64,000 bases of DNA from contig NZ_PXYL01000006.1 in the NCBI RefSeq assembly GCF_003012705.1, positions 62,001 to 126,000 on the forward strand, in the 5' to 3' direction. Made by a program: the position numbers and the translations under genes. Origin of the DNA: Pseudaminobacter soli (ex Li et al. 2025). Lineage in GTDB: Bacteria > Pseudomonadota > Alphaproteobacteria > Rhizobiales > Rhizobiaceae. Shown piece after piece: positions 16,632-25,195 of the stretch. Numbering within the stretch: the stretch's first letter is position 1; every line of letters starts with the position of its first letter. Under the pieces are notes generated by a model. It was not told the origin of the DNA. It worked only from the letters and a program-made list of their open reading frames with translations, and searched no databases.

Positions 16632-16760
16632 ACCCTTCCCCTTGTGCGGAGGGGCGATCCACGAAGTGGATCAGGTTAAGAGTAATCTGTCGGGCAGGAC
16701 GGGCCTGTGTCAACCCCCACCCCGGACCTGCGGTCTGACCCTCCCCACAAGGGGAAGGGT
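16632..16760. repeat. Inverted repeat between fdsA and fdhD
   Basis: Arms ACCCTTCCCCTTGTG (16632-16646) and its exact complement CACAAGGGGAAGGGT (16746-16760) bracket about 100 bases with GATCCAC/GTGGATC pairing inside. It belongs to the same style as the elements at 1268 and 10366. The left arm ends just upstream of the fdhD start, so pairing could hide its ribosome-binding site. Confidence 0.8.
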
Positions 16761-16778
16761 ATCGGCGCAGAGCCACCA

Positions 16779-19658
16779 TCACTCCGCCGCTTCCAGCCGG
16801 CCTGCGATGCGGCGGCTCTGGTGTGCCTGCTCGTTGTATTCCTTCTGCCATTCCGACGGGCCGTTGGAAGGCGCCACCTGCACCGCCGTCACCTTGTATT
16901 CCGGACAATTGGTTGCCCAGTCGGAGAAGTCGGTGGTGATGACGTTGGCCTGCGTGTCGGGGTGGTGGAAGGTGGTGTAGACCACGCCCGGCGACACGCG
17001 GTCGGTCACCAGCGCGCGCAAGGTCGTCTCGCCGGCGCGGCTCTGCAGCCGCACCCAGTCGCCGTCGCGCAGACCGCGGTTTTCGGCATCGTGCGGGTGG
17101 ATTTCCAGCCGGTCCTCGTCGTGCCACATCACATTGTCGGTGCGGCGGGTCTGCGCGCCGACATTGTACTGGCTGAGGATGCGGCCCGTGGTGAGCAGCA
17201 GCGGGAAGCGCGGACCAGTCTTCTCGTCGGTCGCCACATATTCGGTGCGGATGAACTTGCCCTTGCCGCGCACGAAGCCGTCGATATGCATGATCGGCGT
17301 GCCTTCCGGCGCCTTCTCGTTGCACGGCCACTGCACCGAGCCCATCTTCTCAAGGAACTCGTAGGAGACGTTGGCGAAGCTCGGCGTCGTCTTGGCAACT
17401 TCGTCCATGATCTCGGACGGGTGCTGGTAGTTCCAGTTCAGGCCCATCGCCTGGGCGAGCTTCTGCGTCACTTCCCAGTCGGCATAGCCGTTCTTCGGGC
17501 TCATCACCTTGCGCACGCGGTTGATGCGGCGCTCGGCGTTGGTGAAGGTGCCGTCCTTCTCGAGGAAGGTCGAGCCAGGCAGGAAGACATGTGCGTAGTT
17601 CGCCGTCTCGTTGAGGAACAGGTCCTGGACGACCACGCATTCCATCGCGGCGAGGCCGGCCGAGACATGCTTGGTGTCGGGGTCCGACTGCAGGATGTCT
17701 TCGCCCTGGATGTAGATGCCCTTGAACGTGCCTTCTACGGCGGCGTCGAGCATGTTGGGGATGCGCAGGCCCGGCTCGTTGTCGAGCTTCACGCCCCACA
17801 GGCTGTCATAGATGTCGCGCACGGCGTCGCCCGAAATGTGGCGGTAGCCCGGCAGTTCGTGCGGGAACGAACCCATGTCGCAGGCGCCCTGCACGTTGTT
17901 CTGGCCGCGCAGCGGGTTCACACCCACGCCCCTGCGGCCGATATTGCCGGTCAGCATGGCGAGGTTGGCGATCGCGATGACGGTCGTCGAGCCCTGGCTG
18001 TGCTCGGTCACGCCGAGGCCGTAATAGATCGCGCCATTGCCGCCGGTGGCGTAAAGGCGCGCAGCACCGCGGATCGTCTCCGCCGGCACGCCCGACAGCT
18101 TTTCAACCTCTTCGGGGCTGTGGCGCGGGTCCGAGACGAACTCCGCATAGTCCTGGAATTCCGCCCAGTCGCAACGCTCGCGGATGAAGGCCTCGTTGAA
18201 CAGGCCTTCGGTGACGATGACATGCGCCAGCGACGTGACGACGGCGACGTTGGTGCCCGGCTTCAGCGCCAGGTGATGCGCCGCCTCGATATGGGCCGAC
18301 TTCACCATCTCGGTGCGGCGCGGATCGATGACGATCAGCTTGGCGCCGGCGCGTAGCCGCTTCTTCAGGCGCGATGCGAACACCGGGTGCGCCGACGCCG
18401 GGTTGGCGCCGATGATCAGGGCGACATCGGTGTACTCGACCGAGTCGAAGTCCTGCGTGCCGGCCGAGGTGCCGTAGGTCTGGCCGAGGCCGTAGCCGGT
18501 CGGCGAGTGGCAGACGCGGGCGCAGGTGTCGACGTTGTTGTTGCCAAAGCCCTGGCGGATCAGCTTCTGCACGAGGAAGGTTTCTTCATTCGTGCAGCGC
18601 GACGAGGTTATGCCGCCGATGGCCGCGCGGCCATACTGGTACTGGATGCGGCGGAACTCGTTGGCGGTATGGGTCAGCGCCTCTTCCCACGACACTTCGC
18701 GCCACGGGTCGGTGATCTTCTCGCGGATCATCGGGTTGAGGATGCGCTCCTTGTGCGTGGCATAGCCATAGGCGAAGCGGCCCTTGACGCAGGAGTGGCC
18801 GCGATTGGCCTTGCCGTCCTTCCACGGCACCATGCGCACCAGCTCCTCGCCGCGCATCTCGGCCTTGAACGAGCAGCCCACGCCGCAATAGGCGCAGGTG
18901 GTGACCACCGAGTGCTCCGGCTGGCCGATCTGGATCACCGATTTTTCCGTCAGCGTCGCGGTCGGGCAGGCCTGCACGCAGGCGCCGCAGGAAACGCACT
19001 CGCTATCGAGGAAGAGTTCGTGCGCGCCCGGCGAAACGCGGCTGTCGAAGCCGCGGCCTTCGATGGTCAGCGCAAAGGTGCCCTGCACCTCCTCGCAGGC
19101 CCGCACGCAGCGCGAGCAGACGATGCACTTGGACGGGTCATAGGTGAAATAGGGGTTGGATTCGTCCTTCGGCATCCAGTTGAAGTTCTGGACGCCGTCG
19201 TTCTTGGCGCGGACGTGGTTGTCGCCCTCGTAGCCATAGCGCACGTCGCGCAGGCCGACGGCACCCGCCATGTCCTGCAGCTCGCAGTCGCCATTGGCCG
19301 CGCAGGTCAGGCAGTCGAGCGGATGGTCGGAGATATAGAGCTCCATCACGCCCTTGCGGATGTCTTTCAGCCGGCTGGTCTGGGTGTGGACCACCATGCC
19401 CGGCGCCACCGGCGTGGTGCAGGAGGCGGGCGTGCCGGCGCGGCCCTCGATCTCGACCAGGCACAGGCGGCAGGAGCCGAAGGCGTCGACCATGTCGGTG
19501 GCGCACAGCTTCGGCACCTGGATGCCGGCCTCCATCGAGGCGCGCATGATCGAGGTGCCCTCAGGCACGGTCACCGAAAAGCCGTCGACGGTCAGCGTGA
19601 CCTGCTTTTCGGCTTTAGAGGCAGGGGTGCCGTAGTCGATTTCGTGGACGAGACCCAT
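16779..19658 (-). CDS. fdsA: NAD-dependent formate dehydrogenase alpha subunit (molybdenum catalytic subunit)
   Basis: Catalytic subunit of 959 residues that oxidises formate to CO2 at a bis-MGD molybdenum centre. The N-terminus has a NuoG-like [2Fe-2S] set (Cys52, 63, 66, 80) and a His-Cys3 [4Fe-4S] set (His112, Cys116, 119, 125). Two ferredoxin clusters follow (Cys178/181/184/188 and 221/224/227/231), then the Moco-domain cluster starting CAYCGVGC (Cys255, 258, 262 and Cys290). The Mo ligand is Cys383 followed by His384 (VCHSPTGYG), so this is the cysteine and not the selenocysteine form. AGGAG precedes the ATG at 19658; an open frame further upstream only overlaps fdsB. It lies 11 bases after fdsB. 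Confidence 0.95.
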   Translation of the reverse strand: MGLVHEIDYGTPASKAEKQVTLTVDGFSVTVPEGTSIMRASMEAGIQVPKLCATDMVDAFGSCRLCLVEIEGRAGTPASCTTPVAPGMVVHTQTSRLKDIRKGVMELYISDHPLDCLTCAANGDCELQDMAGAVGLRDVRYGYEGDNHVRAKNDGVQNFNWMPKDESNPYFTYDPSKCIVCSRCVRACEEVQGTFALTIEGRGFDSRVSPGAHELFLDSECVSCGACVQACPTATLTEKSVIQIGQPEHSVVTTCAYCGVGCSFKAEMRGEELVRMVPWKDGKANRGHSCVKGRFAYGYATHKERILNPMIREKITDPWREVSWEEALTHTANEFRRIQYQYGRAAIGGITSSRCTNEETFLVQKLIRQGFGNNNVDTCARVCHSPTGYGLGQTYGTSAGTQDFDSVEYTDVALIIGANPASAHPVFASRLKKRLRAGAKLIVIDPRRTEMVKSAHIEAAHHLALKPGTNVAVVTSLAHVIVTEGLFNEAFIRERCDWAEFQDYAEFVSDPRHSPEEVEKLSGVPAETIRGAARLYATGGNGAIYYGLGVTEHSQGSTTVIAIANLAMLTGNIGRRGVGVNPLRGQNNVQGACDMGSFPHELPGYRHISGDAVRDIYDSLWGVKLDNEPGLRIPNMLDAAVEGTFKGIYIQGEDILQSDPDTKHVSAGLAAMECVVVQDLFLNETANYAHVFLPGSTFLEKDGTFTNAERRINRVRKVMSPKNGYADWEVTQKLAQAMGLNWNYQHPSEIMDEVAKTTPSFANVSYEFLEKMGSVQWPCNEKAPEGTPIMHIDGFVRGKGKFIRTEYVATDEKTGPRFPLLLTTGRILSQYNVGAQTRRTDNVMWHDEDRLEIHPHDAENRGLRDGDWVRLQSRAGETTLRALVTDRVSPGVVYTTFHHPDTQANVITTDFSDWATNCPEYKVTAVQVAPSNGPSEWQKEYNEQAHQSRRIAGRLEAAE

Positions 19659-19669
19659 GGTTCTGACTC

Positions 19670-21226
19670 CTATTCCGCTGCCTGGGCGACCGCGACCGGC
19701 CGGAAATCTTCGGGGAAATGGGTAAGCGCGCTCATGACCGGGTAGGGCGTGAAACCTCCCAGCGCGCAGAGCGAGCCGAACTTCATCGTGTTGCAGAGGT
19801 CGGTGACCAGCGCGAGGTTCTTCTCGGGCTCGATGCCGCCCGCGACCTTGTCGAGCGTCTCCACGCCGCGTGTCGAGCCGATGCGGCAGGGCGTGCACTT
19901 GCCGCAGCTTTCGATGGCGCAGAATTCCATGGCGAAGCGCGCCATCTTCAGCATGTCGGCGCTGTCGTCGAAGACGGTGATGCCGGCATGGCCGATCAGG
20001 CCGTCGCGCTTGGCAAATTCCTCGTAGTCGAAGGGCGTGTCGAACAGCGCGCGCGGGAAATAGGCGCCCAGCGGGCCGCCCACCTGCACCGCCTTCACCG
20101 GCCGGCCGGTGACGGTGCCGCCGCCGATCTCGTCGACGATTTCGCCCAGCGTCAGGCCGAAGGCCACTTCGAACAGGCCGCCATGCTTCGTATTGCCGGC
20201 GATCTGGATCGGGATGGTGCCGCGCGAGCGGCCCATGCCGAAGTCGCGGTAATATTCCGCGCCCTTGTCCATGATGATCGGCACCGAGGCCAGCGAGATC
20301 ACGTTGTTGATCACGGTGGGCTTGCCGAACAGGCCCTGGATCGCCGGCAGTGGCGGCTTGGCGCGCACCACGCCGCGCTTGCCTTCGAGCGAGTTGAGCA
20401 GCGAGGTTTCCTCGCCGCACACATAGGCGCCGGCGCCCGAACGGATTTCGATGTCGAAGCCTTGGGAGGATCCAAGCACGCTCTTGCCGAGGACGCCGGC
20501 GCTGCGCGCCACCTCGACGGCCTTGCTCATCACCGCGATCGCGTGCGGATATTCGGAGCGGATATAGACAAAACCCTTGGTCGCGCCGGTGGCGAGCCCG
20601 GCAATGGCCATGCCCTCGATCAGCACGAAGGGGTCGCCCTCCATGATCATGCGGTCGGCAAAGGTGGCCGAGTCGCCTTCGTCGGCGTTGCAAACGATGT
20701 ATTTCTGCTCGGCAGCCGTATCGTGAACCGTCTTCCACTTGATGCCGGTGGGGAAGCCCGCGCCGCCGCGTCCGCGCAGGCCCGAATCGGTGACCTGCTT
20801 GACGATGTCGGCCGGGATCATCTTCACCGCGTTCTTCAGGCCGGTCAGGCCGCCATGCGCCTCATAGTCCTCCAGCGATACCGGATCGGTGATGCCGCAG
20901 CGCGCGAAAGTGAGGCGCGTCTGCTTGGCGAGGAAGGGAATCTTTTCCGGATCGCCGAGCGAAAGCTTGTGCTGGCCGCCGGTCACGAAGCCGGCTTCGA
21001 ACAGCGACGGCACGTCCTTGGCCGAGACCGGGCCGTAGGCCACACGGCCGGCATCGGTGGCCACTTCCACCATCGGCTCAAGCCAATAGAGGCCGCGCGA
21101 GCCGTTGCGCACAATCCGCGCATCGATGCCGTGCGCAAGAATCTCCGCTTCGATCGCCTTGGCCACCTTGTCGGCGCCGAGGGCAAGCGCGCCGGAATCG
21201 CCGGGAACGTAGATGGTGACGGTCAC
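19670..21226 (-). CDS. fdsB: NAD-dependent formate dehydrogenase beta subunit (FMN/NAD site)
   Basis: Diaphorase subunit of 518 residues homologous to NuoF that passes electrons from FdsA to NAD+. An N-terminal thioredoxin-like region of about 120 residues precedes the NuoF core. GRGGAGFPTGIKWKTV is the FMN/NADH loop, CNADEGDSATFADR continues the nucleotide site, and GAGAYVCGEETSLLNSLEG is a conserved NuoF block. The [4Fe-4S] cluster motif is ESCGKCTPCRIG, with its fourth cysteine in LVTDLCNTMK. Its start overlaps fdsG by 4 bases, so translation is coupled. Confidence 0.95.
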   Translation of the reverse strand: MTVTIYVPGDSGALALGADKVAKAIEAEILAHGIDARIVRNGSRGLYWLEPMVEVATDAGRVAYGPVSAKDVPSLFEAGFVTGGQHKLSLGDPEKIPFLAKQTRLTFARCGITDPVSLEDYEAHGGLTGLKNAVKMIPADIVKQVTDSGLRGRGGAGFPTGIKWKTVHDTAAEQKYIVCNADEGDSATFADRMIMEGDPFVLIEGMAIAGLATGATKGFVYIRSEYPHAIAVMSKAVEVARSAGVLGKSVLGSSQGFDIEIRSGAGAYVCGEETSLLNSLEGKRGVVRAKPPLPAIQGLFGKPTVINNVISLASVPIIMDKGAEYYRDFGMGRSRGTIPIQIAGNTKHGGLFEVAFGLTLGEIVDEIGGGTVTGRPVKAVQVGGPLGAYFPRALFDTPFDYEEFAKRDGLIGHAGITVFDDSADMLKMARFAMEFCAIESCGKCTPCRIGSTRGVETLDKVAGGIEPEKNLALVTDLCNTMKFGSLCALGGFTPYPVMSALTHFPEDFRPVAVAQAAE

Positions 21227-21702
21227 GAGCGCACCTCCGCGACGATTTCCTCGACCTTGTCGGCGTCGAGCCTGCCGATCACTTCGCCGTCCAGCATGGC
21301 GGCCGGCGCGCAGGCGCAGAGGCCCAGGCAGAACACCGGCTCCAGCGTCACCGAATTGTCCTTTGCCGTCTCATGAAAGCCGATGCCCAGCGCCTGGCTG
21401 ATCTGCGCCGCAATGGCGTCGGCGCCCATGGACTGGCAGGCTTCCGCCCGGCACAGCTTCAGCACATGGCGGCCGGCGGGGTGGTTGCGATAGTCGTGAT
21501 AGAAGGTGACGACGCCGTGCACTTCCGCGCGCGACAGGTTCAGCGCATCGGCGATGACTGGCACCGTCTCGGACGGCACGTAGCCGAACTCTTCCTGTAA
21601 GCCATGGAGAATGGGAAGGAGCGGGCCTTCGAGCCCCTTGAATTCATCGATGACCGACTGCGCCCTGGTGGCGATGTCGGTACTTGCCGGCTGCAAACTC
21701 AT
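21223..21702 (-). CDS. fdsG: NAD-dependent formate dehydrogenase gamma subunit (NuoE-like, [2Fe-2S])
   Basis: Electron-transfer subunit of 159 residues in the NuoE family. The four [2Fe-2S] cysteines are in LCRAEACQSMGA and PVFCLGLCACAPAA. The N-terminal helical part (LLPILHGLQEEFGYVPSETV and AEVHGVVTFYHDY) is also NuoE-like. The start is set at 21702, 6 bases behind GGGAGGG, not at an in-frame codon 27 bases upstream. It is first in the operon fdsG-fdsB-fdsA-fdhD-fdsD. The ATAG-N7-CTAT dyad at 21780-21800 lies about 80-100 bases upstream. Confidence 0.94.
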   Translation of the reverse strand: MSLQPASTDIATRAQSVIDEFKGLEGPLLPILHGLQEEFGYVPSETVPVIADALNLSRAEVHGVVTFYHDYRNHPAGRHVLKLCRAEACQSMGADAIAAQISQALGIGFHETAKDNSVTLEPVFCLGLCACAPAAMLDGEVIGRLDADKVEEIVAEVRS

Positions 21703-21779
21703 GCAGCGCCCTCCCTTCAGAAACACCAATCGAGGCTAGTCAGAAGCGGAAAGCGTAATCAATAGAGCAGTTTCGTTGA

Positions 21780-21800
21780 TCGATAGAAAAATTCTATCGA
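21780..21800 (-). promoter_or_regulatory. ATAG-N7-CTAT dyad, candidate LysR/OxyR-type operator for the fds operon
   Basis: TCGATAGAA (21780-21788) and TTCTATCGA (21792-21800) are exact inverted repeats around 3 bases. They contain ATAG-N7-CTAT, the core spacing known for OxyR-type LysR proteins. A further CTAT quarter-site occurs on the same face about 32 bases from the first, near 21762-21765. The dyad overlaps the stop codon of the LysR gene and precedes fdsG. Confidence 0.5.
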
Positions 21801-22693
21801 AGAGCGACGAGACTTGCCGCAAGCAGGCGCGCCTCGTGCAGCAGCGCCGAAACCATCGGCGTGTGCGGCTCGCGATGCGCGGCCACCAGGCCGACAAGAT
21901 GGCTGGCGTCCGGCTCGACGATGGGGATGGCTCGGATGGGTTCGGCAAAGCCAAAGGTCTCCGCCAGGTTGAGCGGCATGATCGAGGCCCATTTGCCGGT
22001 GCGGATGTGGGAAAACAGCACGATCATCGAGTTGGATTCGAGCGTCGTGCGCGCCTCGACGCCAGCCTCTTCCAGATGCCGGTTGATGATGCGGCGGTTC
22101 TGCATGTCCGGCGTCAGCAGGCAGAGCGGCAGCGTGCTCACCTCCGCCCAGGTCACCGACTGGCGCTCTGAATAGGGCGTGCCGGCGGCGGTGATGAGCT
22201 GGTAGCGCTCCGAATAGAGCGGCACCGAGGCGACGCGGCCCAGCGGCTCGTTGTCGAGATAGGTGATGCCGATGTCGATCTCGAAATTGTCGAGCAGGGT
22301 CAGCACCTCGATCGAGGTGCGCGAGATGATCGAGAACGTCACCGCCGGATGCTTTTCATGGAAAGGCGTGGTCAGCCGCGGCGTCATGGCGAGCGCGGTT
22401 GGGATGGCTGCGATGCGTACATGGCCGGCAAGGCCGTGCCGCGCCGCGCGCATCTCCTCGCGCATGGTGCGGGTGTCGCCGACGATGCGGCGCGCCCATT
22501 CCAGCACCCGGCTGCCTTCAGGCGTCAGCCCCTGGAAGCGCGAGCCGCGCTGCACCAGCATCACGCCCAGCTGGTCTTCCAACTGCTTGATGCCGGCCGA
22601 TAACGTGGGCTGGGTCACGCCGCATTCCTCGGCCGCACGGCCGAAATGCTGCTCCTTGGCGAGCGCGAGGAAGAATTCGAGCTTGTCGATCAT
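21794..22693 (-). CDS. LysR family regulator of the formate dehydrogenase operon (FdsR-type, OxyR-like)
   Basis: Regulator of 299 residues encoded just before fdsG on the same strand. The helix-turn-helix spans about 2-60 (KLEFFLALAKEQHFGRAAEE, then TQPTLSAGIKQLE). The effector domain begins around HVRIAAIPTA and resembles the OxyR/CysB-like branch, but there is no OxyR-type pair of redox cysteines: only a lone Cys24 in the helix-turn-helix and one in LPLCLL. Position suggests that it senses formate or redox state and controls fdsGBA-fdhD-fdsD. That it is co-oriented rather than divergent means it could also be cotranscribed with the operon. Confidence 0.87.
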   Translation of the reverse strand: MIDKLEFFLALAKEQHFGRAAEECGVTQPTLSAGIKQLEDQLGVMLVQRGSRFQGLTPEGSRVLEWARRIVGDTRTMREEMRAARHGLAGHVRIAAIPTALAMTPRLTTPFHEKHPAVTFSIISRTSIEVLTLLDNFEIDIGITYLDNEPLGRVASVPLYSERYQLITAAGTPYSERQSVTWAEVSTLPLCLLTPDMQNRRIINRHLEEAGVEARTTLESNSMIVLFSHIRTGKWASIMPLNLAETFGFAEPIRAIPIVEPDASHLVGLVAAHREPHTPMVSALLHEARLLAASLVALR

Positions 22694-22763
22694 GCGGCGA
22701 AACTAGCCGGTTGGCAGGCGAAGCGCCAGCGCGAGCTAGGCGCTTGCCTGTCCGGACCTATCG

Positions 22764-23234
22764 TCAGGCCGCGGCGCGTTCCAGTTCGGCGATGTCGATC
22801 TTGCCCATCTGCATCATGGCCTGCATGACCCGACCCGCTTTCTGCGCGTCCGGCTGCTTCAGCAGTCGGGGCAGGGCGGTCGGCGTCACCTGCCAGGAGA
22901 GGCCAAACTTGTCCTTCAGCCAGCCGCACTGGCCGGGCTGACCGCCATCGGCCGTCAGCTTATCCCAAAGACTGTCCACCTCTTCCTGCGTTTCGCAGGC
23001 GATCTGCATGGAGATCGCCTCGGTGAATTTGAACATCGGCCCGCCATTGAGCGCGACGAAGGAGAGGCCGTCGAGCTCGAACTCGACCGTGAGCACGCTG
23101 CCGGCAGGTGCGGGGCCGCCTTCGGTCATGCGCGCGACGGTGCCGATCTTTGAATTCTTGAAGATGGAGGTATAAAACTTTGCGGCTTCCTCGGCCTGGT
23201 TGTCGAACCACAGGAACGGGGTGATTTTCTGCAT
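22764..23234 (-). CDS. VOC superfamily protein (PhnB/3-demethylubiquinone methyltransferase-like glyoxalase fold)
   Basis: Protein of 156 residues with the PhnB-type glyoxalase/bleomycin-resistance fold. The opening ITPFLWFDNQAEEAAKFY is the family signature, followed by VLTVEFELDGLSFVALNGGP and a C-terminal GLSWQVTPTALPRLL with a helical tail. These proteins are often annotated as 3-demethylubiquinone-9 methyltransferases, but the fold is a VOC metalloenzyme or binding protein without a SAM site. GAGAGGAAAG precedes the ATG. It is monocistronic and divergent from mrp; nothing in the context reveals its substrate. Confidence 0.8.
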   Translation of the reverse strand: MQKITPFLWFDNQAEEAAKFYTSIFKNSKIGTVARMTEGGPAPAGSVLTVEFELDGLSFVALNGGPMFKFTEAISMQIACETQEEVDSLWDKLTADGGQPGQCGWLKDKFGLSWQVTPTALPRLLKQPDAQKAGRVMQAMMQMGKIDIAELERAAA

Positions 23235-23418
23235 GTTCTTTCCTCTCGCTTGGCCGCGGCTCGGTCGCCGCGCCTTTCAAGGACGTGGTCAGAATGGCCG
23301 GTCCGACAAGGTCGGCAAAGTTTTTCGTCTGGATGTTCCGCAGACGGCGCTGGCCCAGTGTTGGTTCCGGCGGCGATATGCATTATCTCAAGCACAACAC
23401 TGAAACAGAAGAAGCGCC

Positions 23419-24576
23419 ATGTCAGTTACCAGAGAAGCCGTTCTCGAAAAGCTCAGCACGGTCAAAGGCCCCGATCTGGAGGGTGACATCGTCAGCCTCG
23501 GGCTGGTGTCCGAGATATTCATCGCCGACAGCAAGGTCTTCTTCTCGATCACCGTTCCGGCCGCCCGCGCCAAGGAACTCGAGCCGCTGCGCGCGGCGGC
23601 CGAACGGGTGGTGAAGGAGATGCCAGGCGTGTCGAGCGCAATGGTGGCCCTGACCGCCGAGAAGAAGGGCGGCGGCATGGAAAGTGCTCCACCGTCGCGT
23701 CCCGCTCCGCGCCCTGCCGCCCCCGCCACGCCCCCGCACGCCCCCGCCGGTCATCAGCCGGGCAAGCGCGGCGTGCCCGGCATCGAGGCGATCATCGCGG
23801 TGGCTTCCGGCAAGGGCGGCGTCGGCAAGTCGACGACCGCCATCAACATCGCGCTCGGCCTCGCCGCCAACGGCTTGAAGGTCGGCGTGCTCGATGCCGA
23901 CATCTACGGCCCCTCTATGCCCAAGCTTCTCAACCTGCACGGACGGCCGCAGACGGTCGACGGCAAGGTGCTGAAGCCGATGGAGAAATACGGCCTCAAG
24001 GTCATGTCCATGGGCTTCCTCGTCGACGAGGAAACACCGATGATCTGGCGCGGGCCGATGGTCATGTCCGCACTCACCCAGATGCTGCGCGAAGTCGATT
24101 GGGGTCCGCTCGACGTGCTGGTGGTCGACATGCCGCCCGGCACGGGCGACGCCCAGCTCACCATGGCCCAGCAGGTGCCGCTGGCCGGCGCCGTCATCGT
24201 CTCGACGCCGCAGGATCTCGCACTGATCGACGCGCGCAAGGGCCTCAACATGTTCAAGAAGGTCGACGTGCCGCTGCTCGGCATCGTCGAGAACATGAGC
24301 TACTTCGTGGCCCCCGACACCGGCAAGCGCTACGACATTTTTGGCCATGGCGGCGCGAAGAAGGAAGCCGAGCGCCTTGGCGTCACTTTCCTCGGCGAAG
24401 TGCCGCTCGAAATGGGCATCCGCGAAAGCTCCGACGCCGGCGCGCCGGTCGTGGTCTCCAAGCCTGACGGGCCGGAGGCCAAGACCTATCGCGGCATCGC
24501 CGAAAAGGTCTGGACGCGCATTCAGGAAGAGCGCGGCGTGGCCGAGGCTGCGGTGCCGAACATCGTGTTCGACTGA
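23419..24576 (+). CDS. mrp: Mrp/ApbC-type P-loop iron-sulfur carrier protein
   Basis: Cytoplasmic P-loop ATPase of 385 residues from the Mrp/Nbp35 group that delivers Fe-S clusters. An N-terminal MIP18-like domain (about 5-80) is joined by a Pro/Ala-rich linker (about 90-118) to the ATPase domain. Walker A is GKGGVGKST (131-139), followed by DADIYGPSMPKLL, and VVDMPPGTGDAQLT is the Walker B/switch region. Unlike gammaproteobacterial ApbC, the stretch after ENMSYF reads VAPDTGKRYDIFG, so the usual CPxC pair is missing; I recall this form from other alphaproteobacteria. The gene stands alone between VOC and CoxG-like genes. Confidence 0.9.
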   Translation: MSVTREAVLEKLSTVKGPDLEGDIVSLGLVSEIFIADSKVFFSITVPAARAKELEPLRAAAERVVKEMPGVSSAMVALTAEKKGGGMESAPPSRPAPRPAAPATPPHAPAGHQPGKRGVPGIEAIIAVASGKGGVGKSTTAINIALGLAANGLKVGVLDADIYGPSMPKLLNLHGRPQTVDGKVLKPMEKYGLKVMSMGFLVDEETPMIWRGPMVMSALTQMLREVDWGPLDVLVVDMPPGTGDAQLTMAQQVPLAGAVIVSTPQDLALIDARKGLNMFKKVDVPLLGIVENMSYFVAPDTGKRYDIFGHGGAKKEAERLGVTFLGEVPLEMGIRESSDAGAPVVVSKPDGPEAKTYRGIAEKVWTRIQEERGVAEAAVPNIVFD

Positions 24577-24597
24577 TGGCTGAGGGCAGGGAGCGCG

Positions 24598-25050
24598 CTA
24601 CCCCGCGCTCACCTTTTCCCCAAAACTCGAAAAGAATTGCCCGGCGAGTTTCTTCGACGTCGAAGTGATCAGCCGGCTGCCGAGCTGGGCGATCTTGCCG
24701 CCCACATCGGCCTTGGCCTCATATTTGAGGATGGTGGTATCGGGGCCGTCCTCGGTCAGGGTCACGTCGGCGCCGCCCTTGGCGAAGCCGGCGATGCCGC
24801 CCTTGCCTTCGCCGCTGATGGTGTAGGAGTGCGGCGGCTTCAGGTTCGTCAGCGTCACCTCGCCGGCGAAGGTGGCCTTGATCGGCCCGATCTTCAGCAC
24901 CACGGTGGCCGCCATGTCGGTGGGCGACTTCATCTCCAGGCTCTGGCAGCCGGGAATGCATTCCTTCAGCACGTCCGGGTCGTTCAGCGCCTCCCACACC
25001 TTCTGCACGGGCGCGGCGATGTGTTCTTCACCTTCGATGACCAGAGCCAT
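24598..25050 (-). CDS. CoxG-like carbon monoxide dehydrogenase subunit G family protein (SRPBCC)
   Basis: Protein of 150 residues with the START/SRPBCC fold in the CoxG branch. The opening LVIEGEEHIAAPVQKVWEALNDPDVLKECIPG, split by a conserved PxxxVW and CIPGC, and GKIAQLGSRLITSTSKKLAGQFF near the end are typical. CoxG proteins anchor CO dehydrogenase to the membrane in carboxydotrophs, but many paralogues stand alone. No coxMSL genes are in the window, so the role here is open. GGGAGGAAG precedes the ATG. It converges on mrp with 21 bases between stops. Confidence 0.82.
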   Translation of the reverse strand: MALVIEGEEHIAAPVQKVWEALNDPDVLKECIPGCQSLEMKSPTDMAATVVLKIGPIKATFAGEVTLTNLKPPHSYTISGEGKGGIAGFAKGGADVTLTEDGPDTTILKYEAKADVGGKIAQLGSRLITSTSKKLAGQFFSSFGEKVSAG

Positions 25051-25123
25051 GACTTCCTCCCGAGTGGATTGCTCTGAGAGGGGTACTGGACGCGGGGTTT
25101 CTTGTCTATCACACCAAAGTGCT

Positions 25124-25176
25124 TAGAGCATTTTGCAGCCAGGCGGAATCGCTTGGCGTCGCACAAATTCGGCTAA
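25124..25176 (+). repeat. Dispersed 53-bp hairpin repeat, copy 2 of 3
   Basis: It has the same start TAGAGCATTTTGCAGCC as copies 1 and 3. The stem here is CCAGGCG/CGCTTGG with one G-T pair. It lies between the start of the CoxG-like gene and the stop of the methyltransferase gene and supplies no stop codon here. Confidence 0.9.
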
Positions 25177-25195
25177 CAAACCGCGCACTTGCCGG

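Noticed and set aside
19659-20738. In-frame extension of fdsA upstream to 20738
   Set aside because: It would overlap nearly all of fdsB in another frame; the ATG at 19658 has AGGAG and matches FdsA N-termini.
19718-21376. Plus-strand open frame of 552 codons
   Set aside because: Antisense to fdsB and fdsG; no motif and His/Ala/Arg-rich shadow composition.
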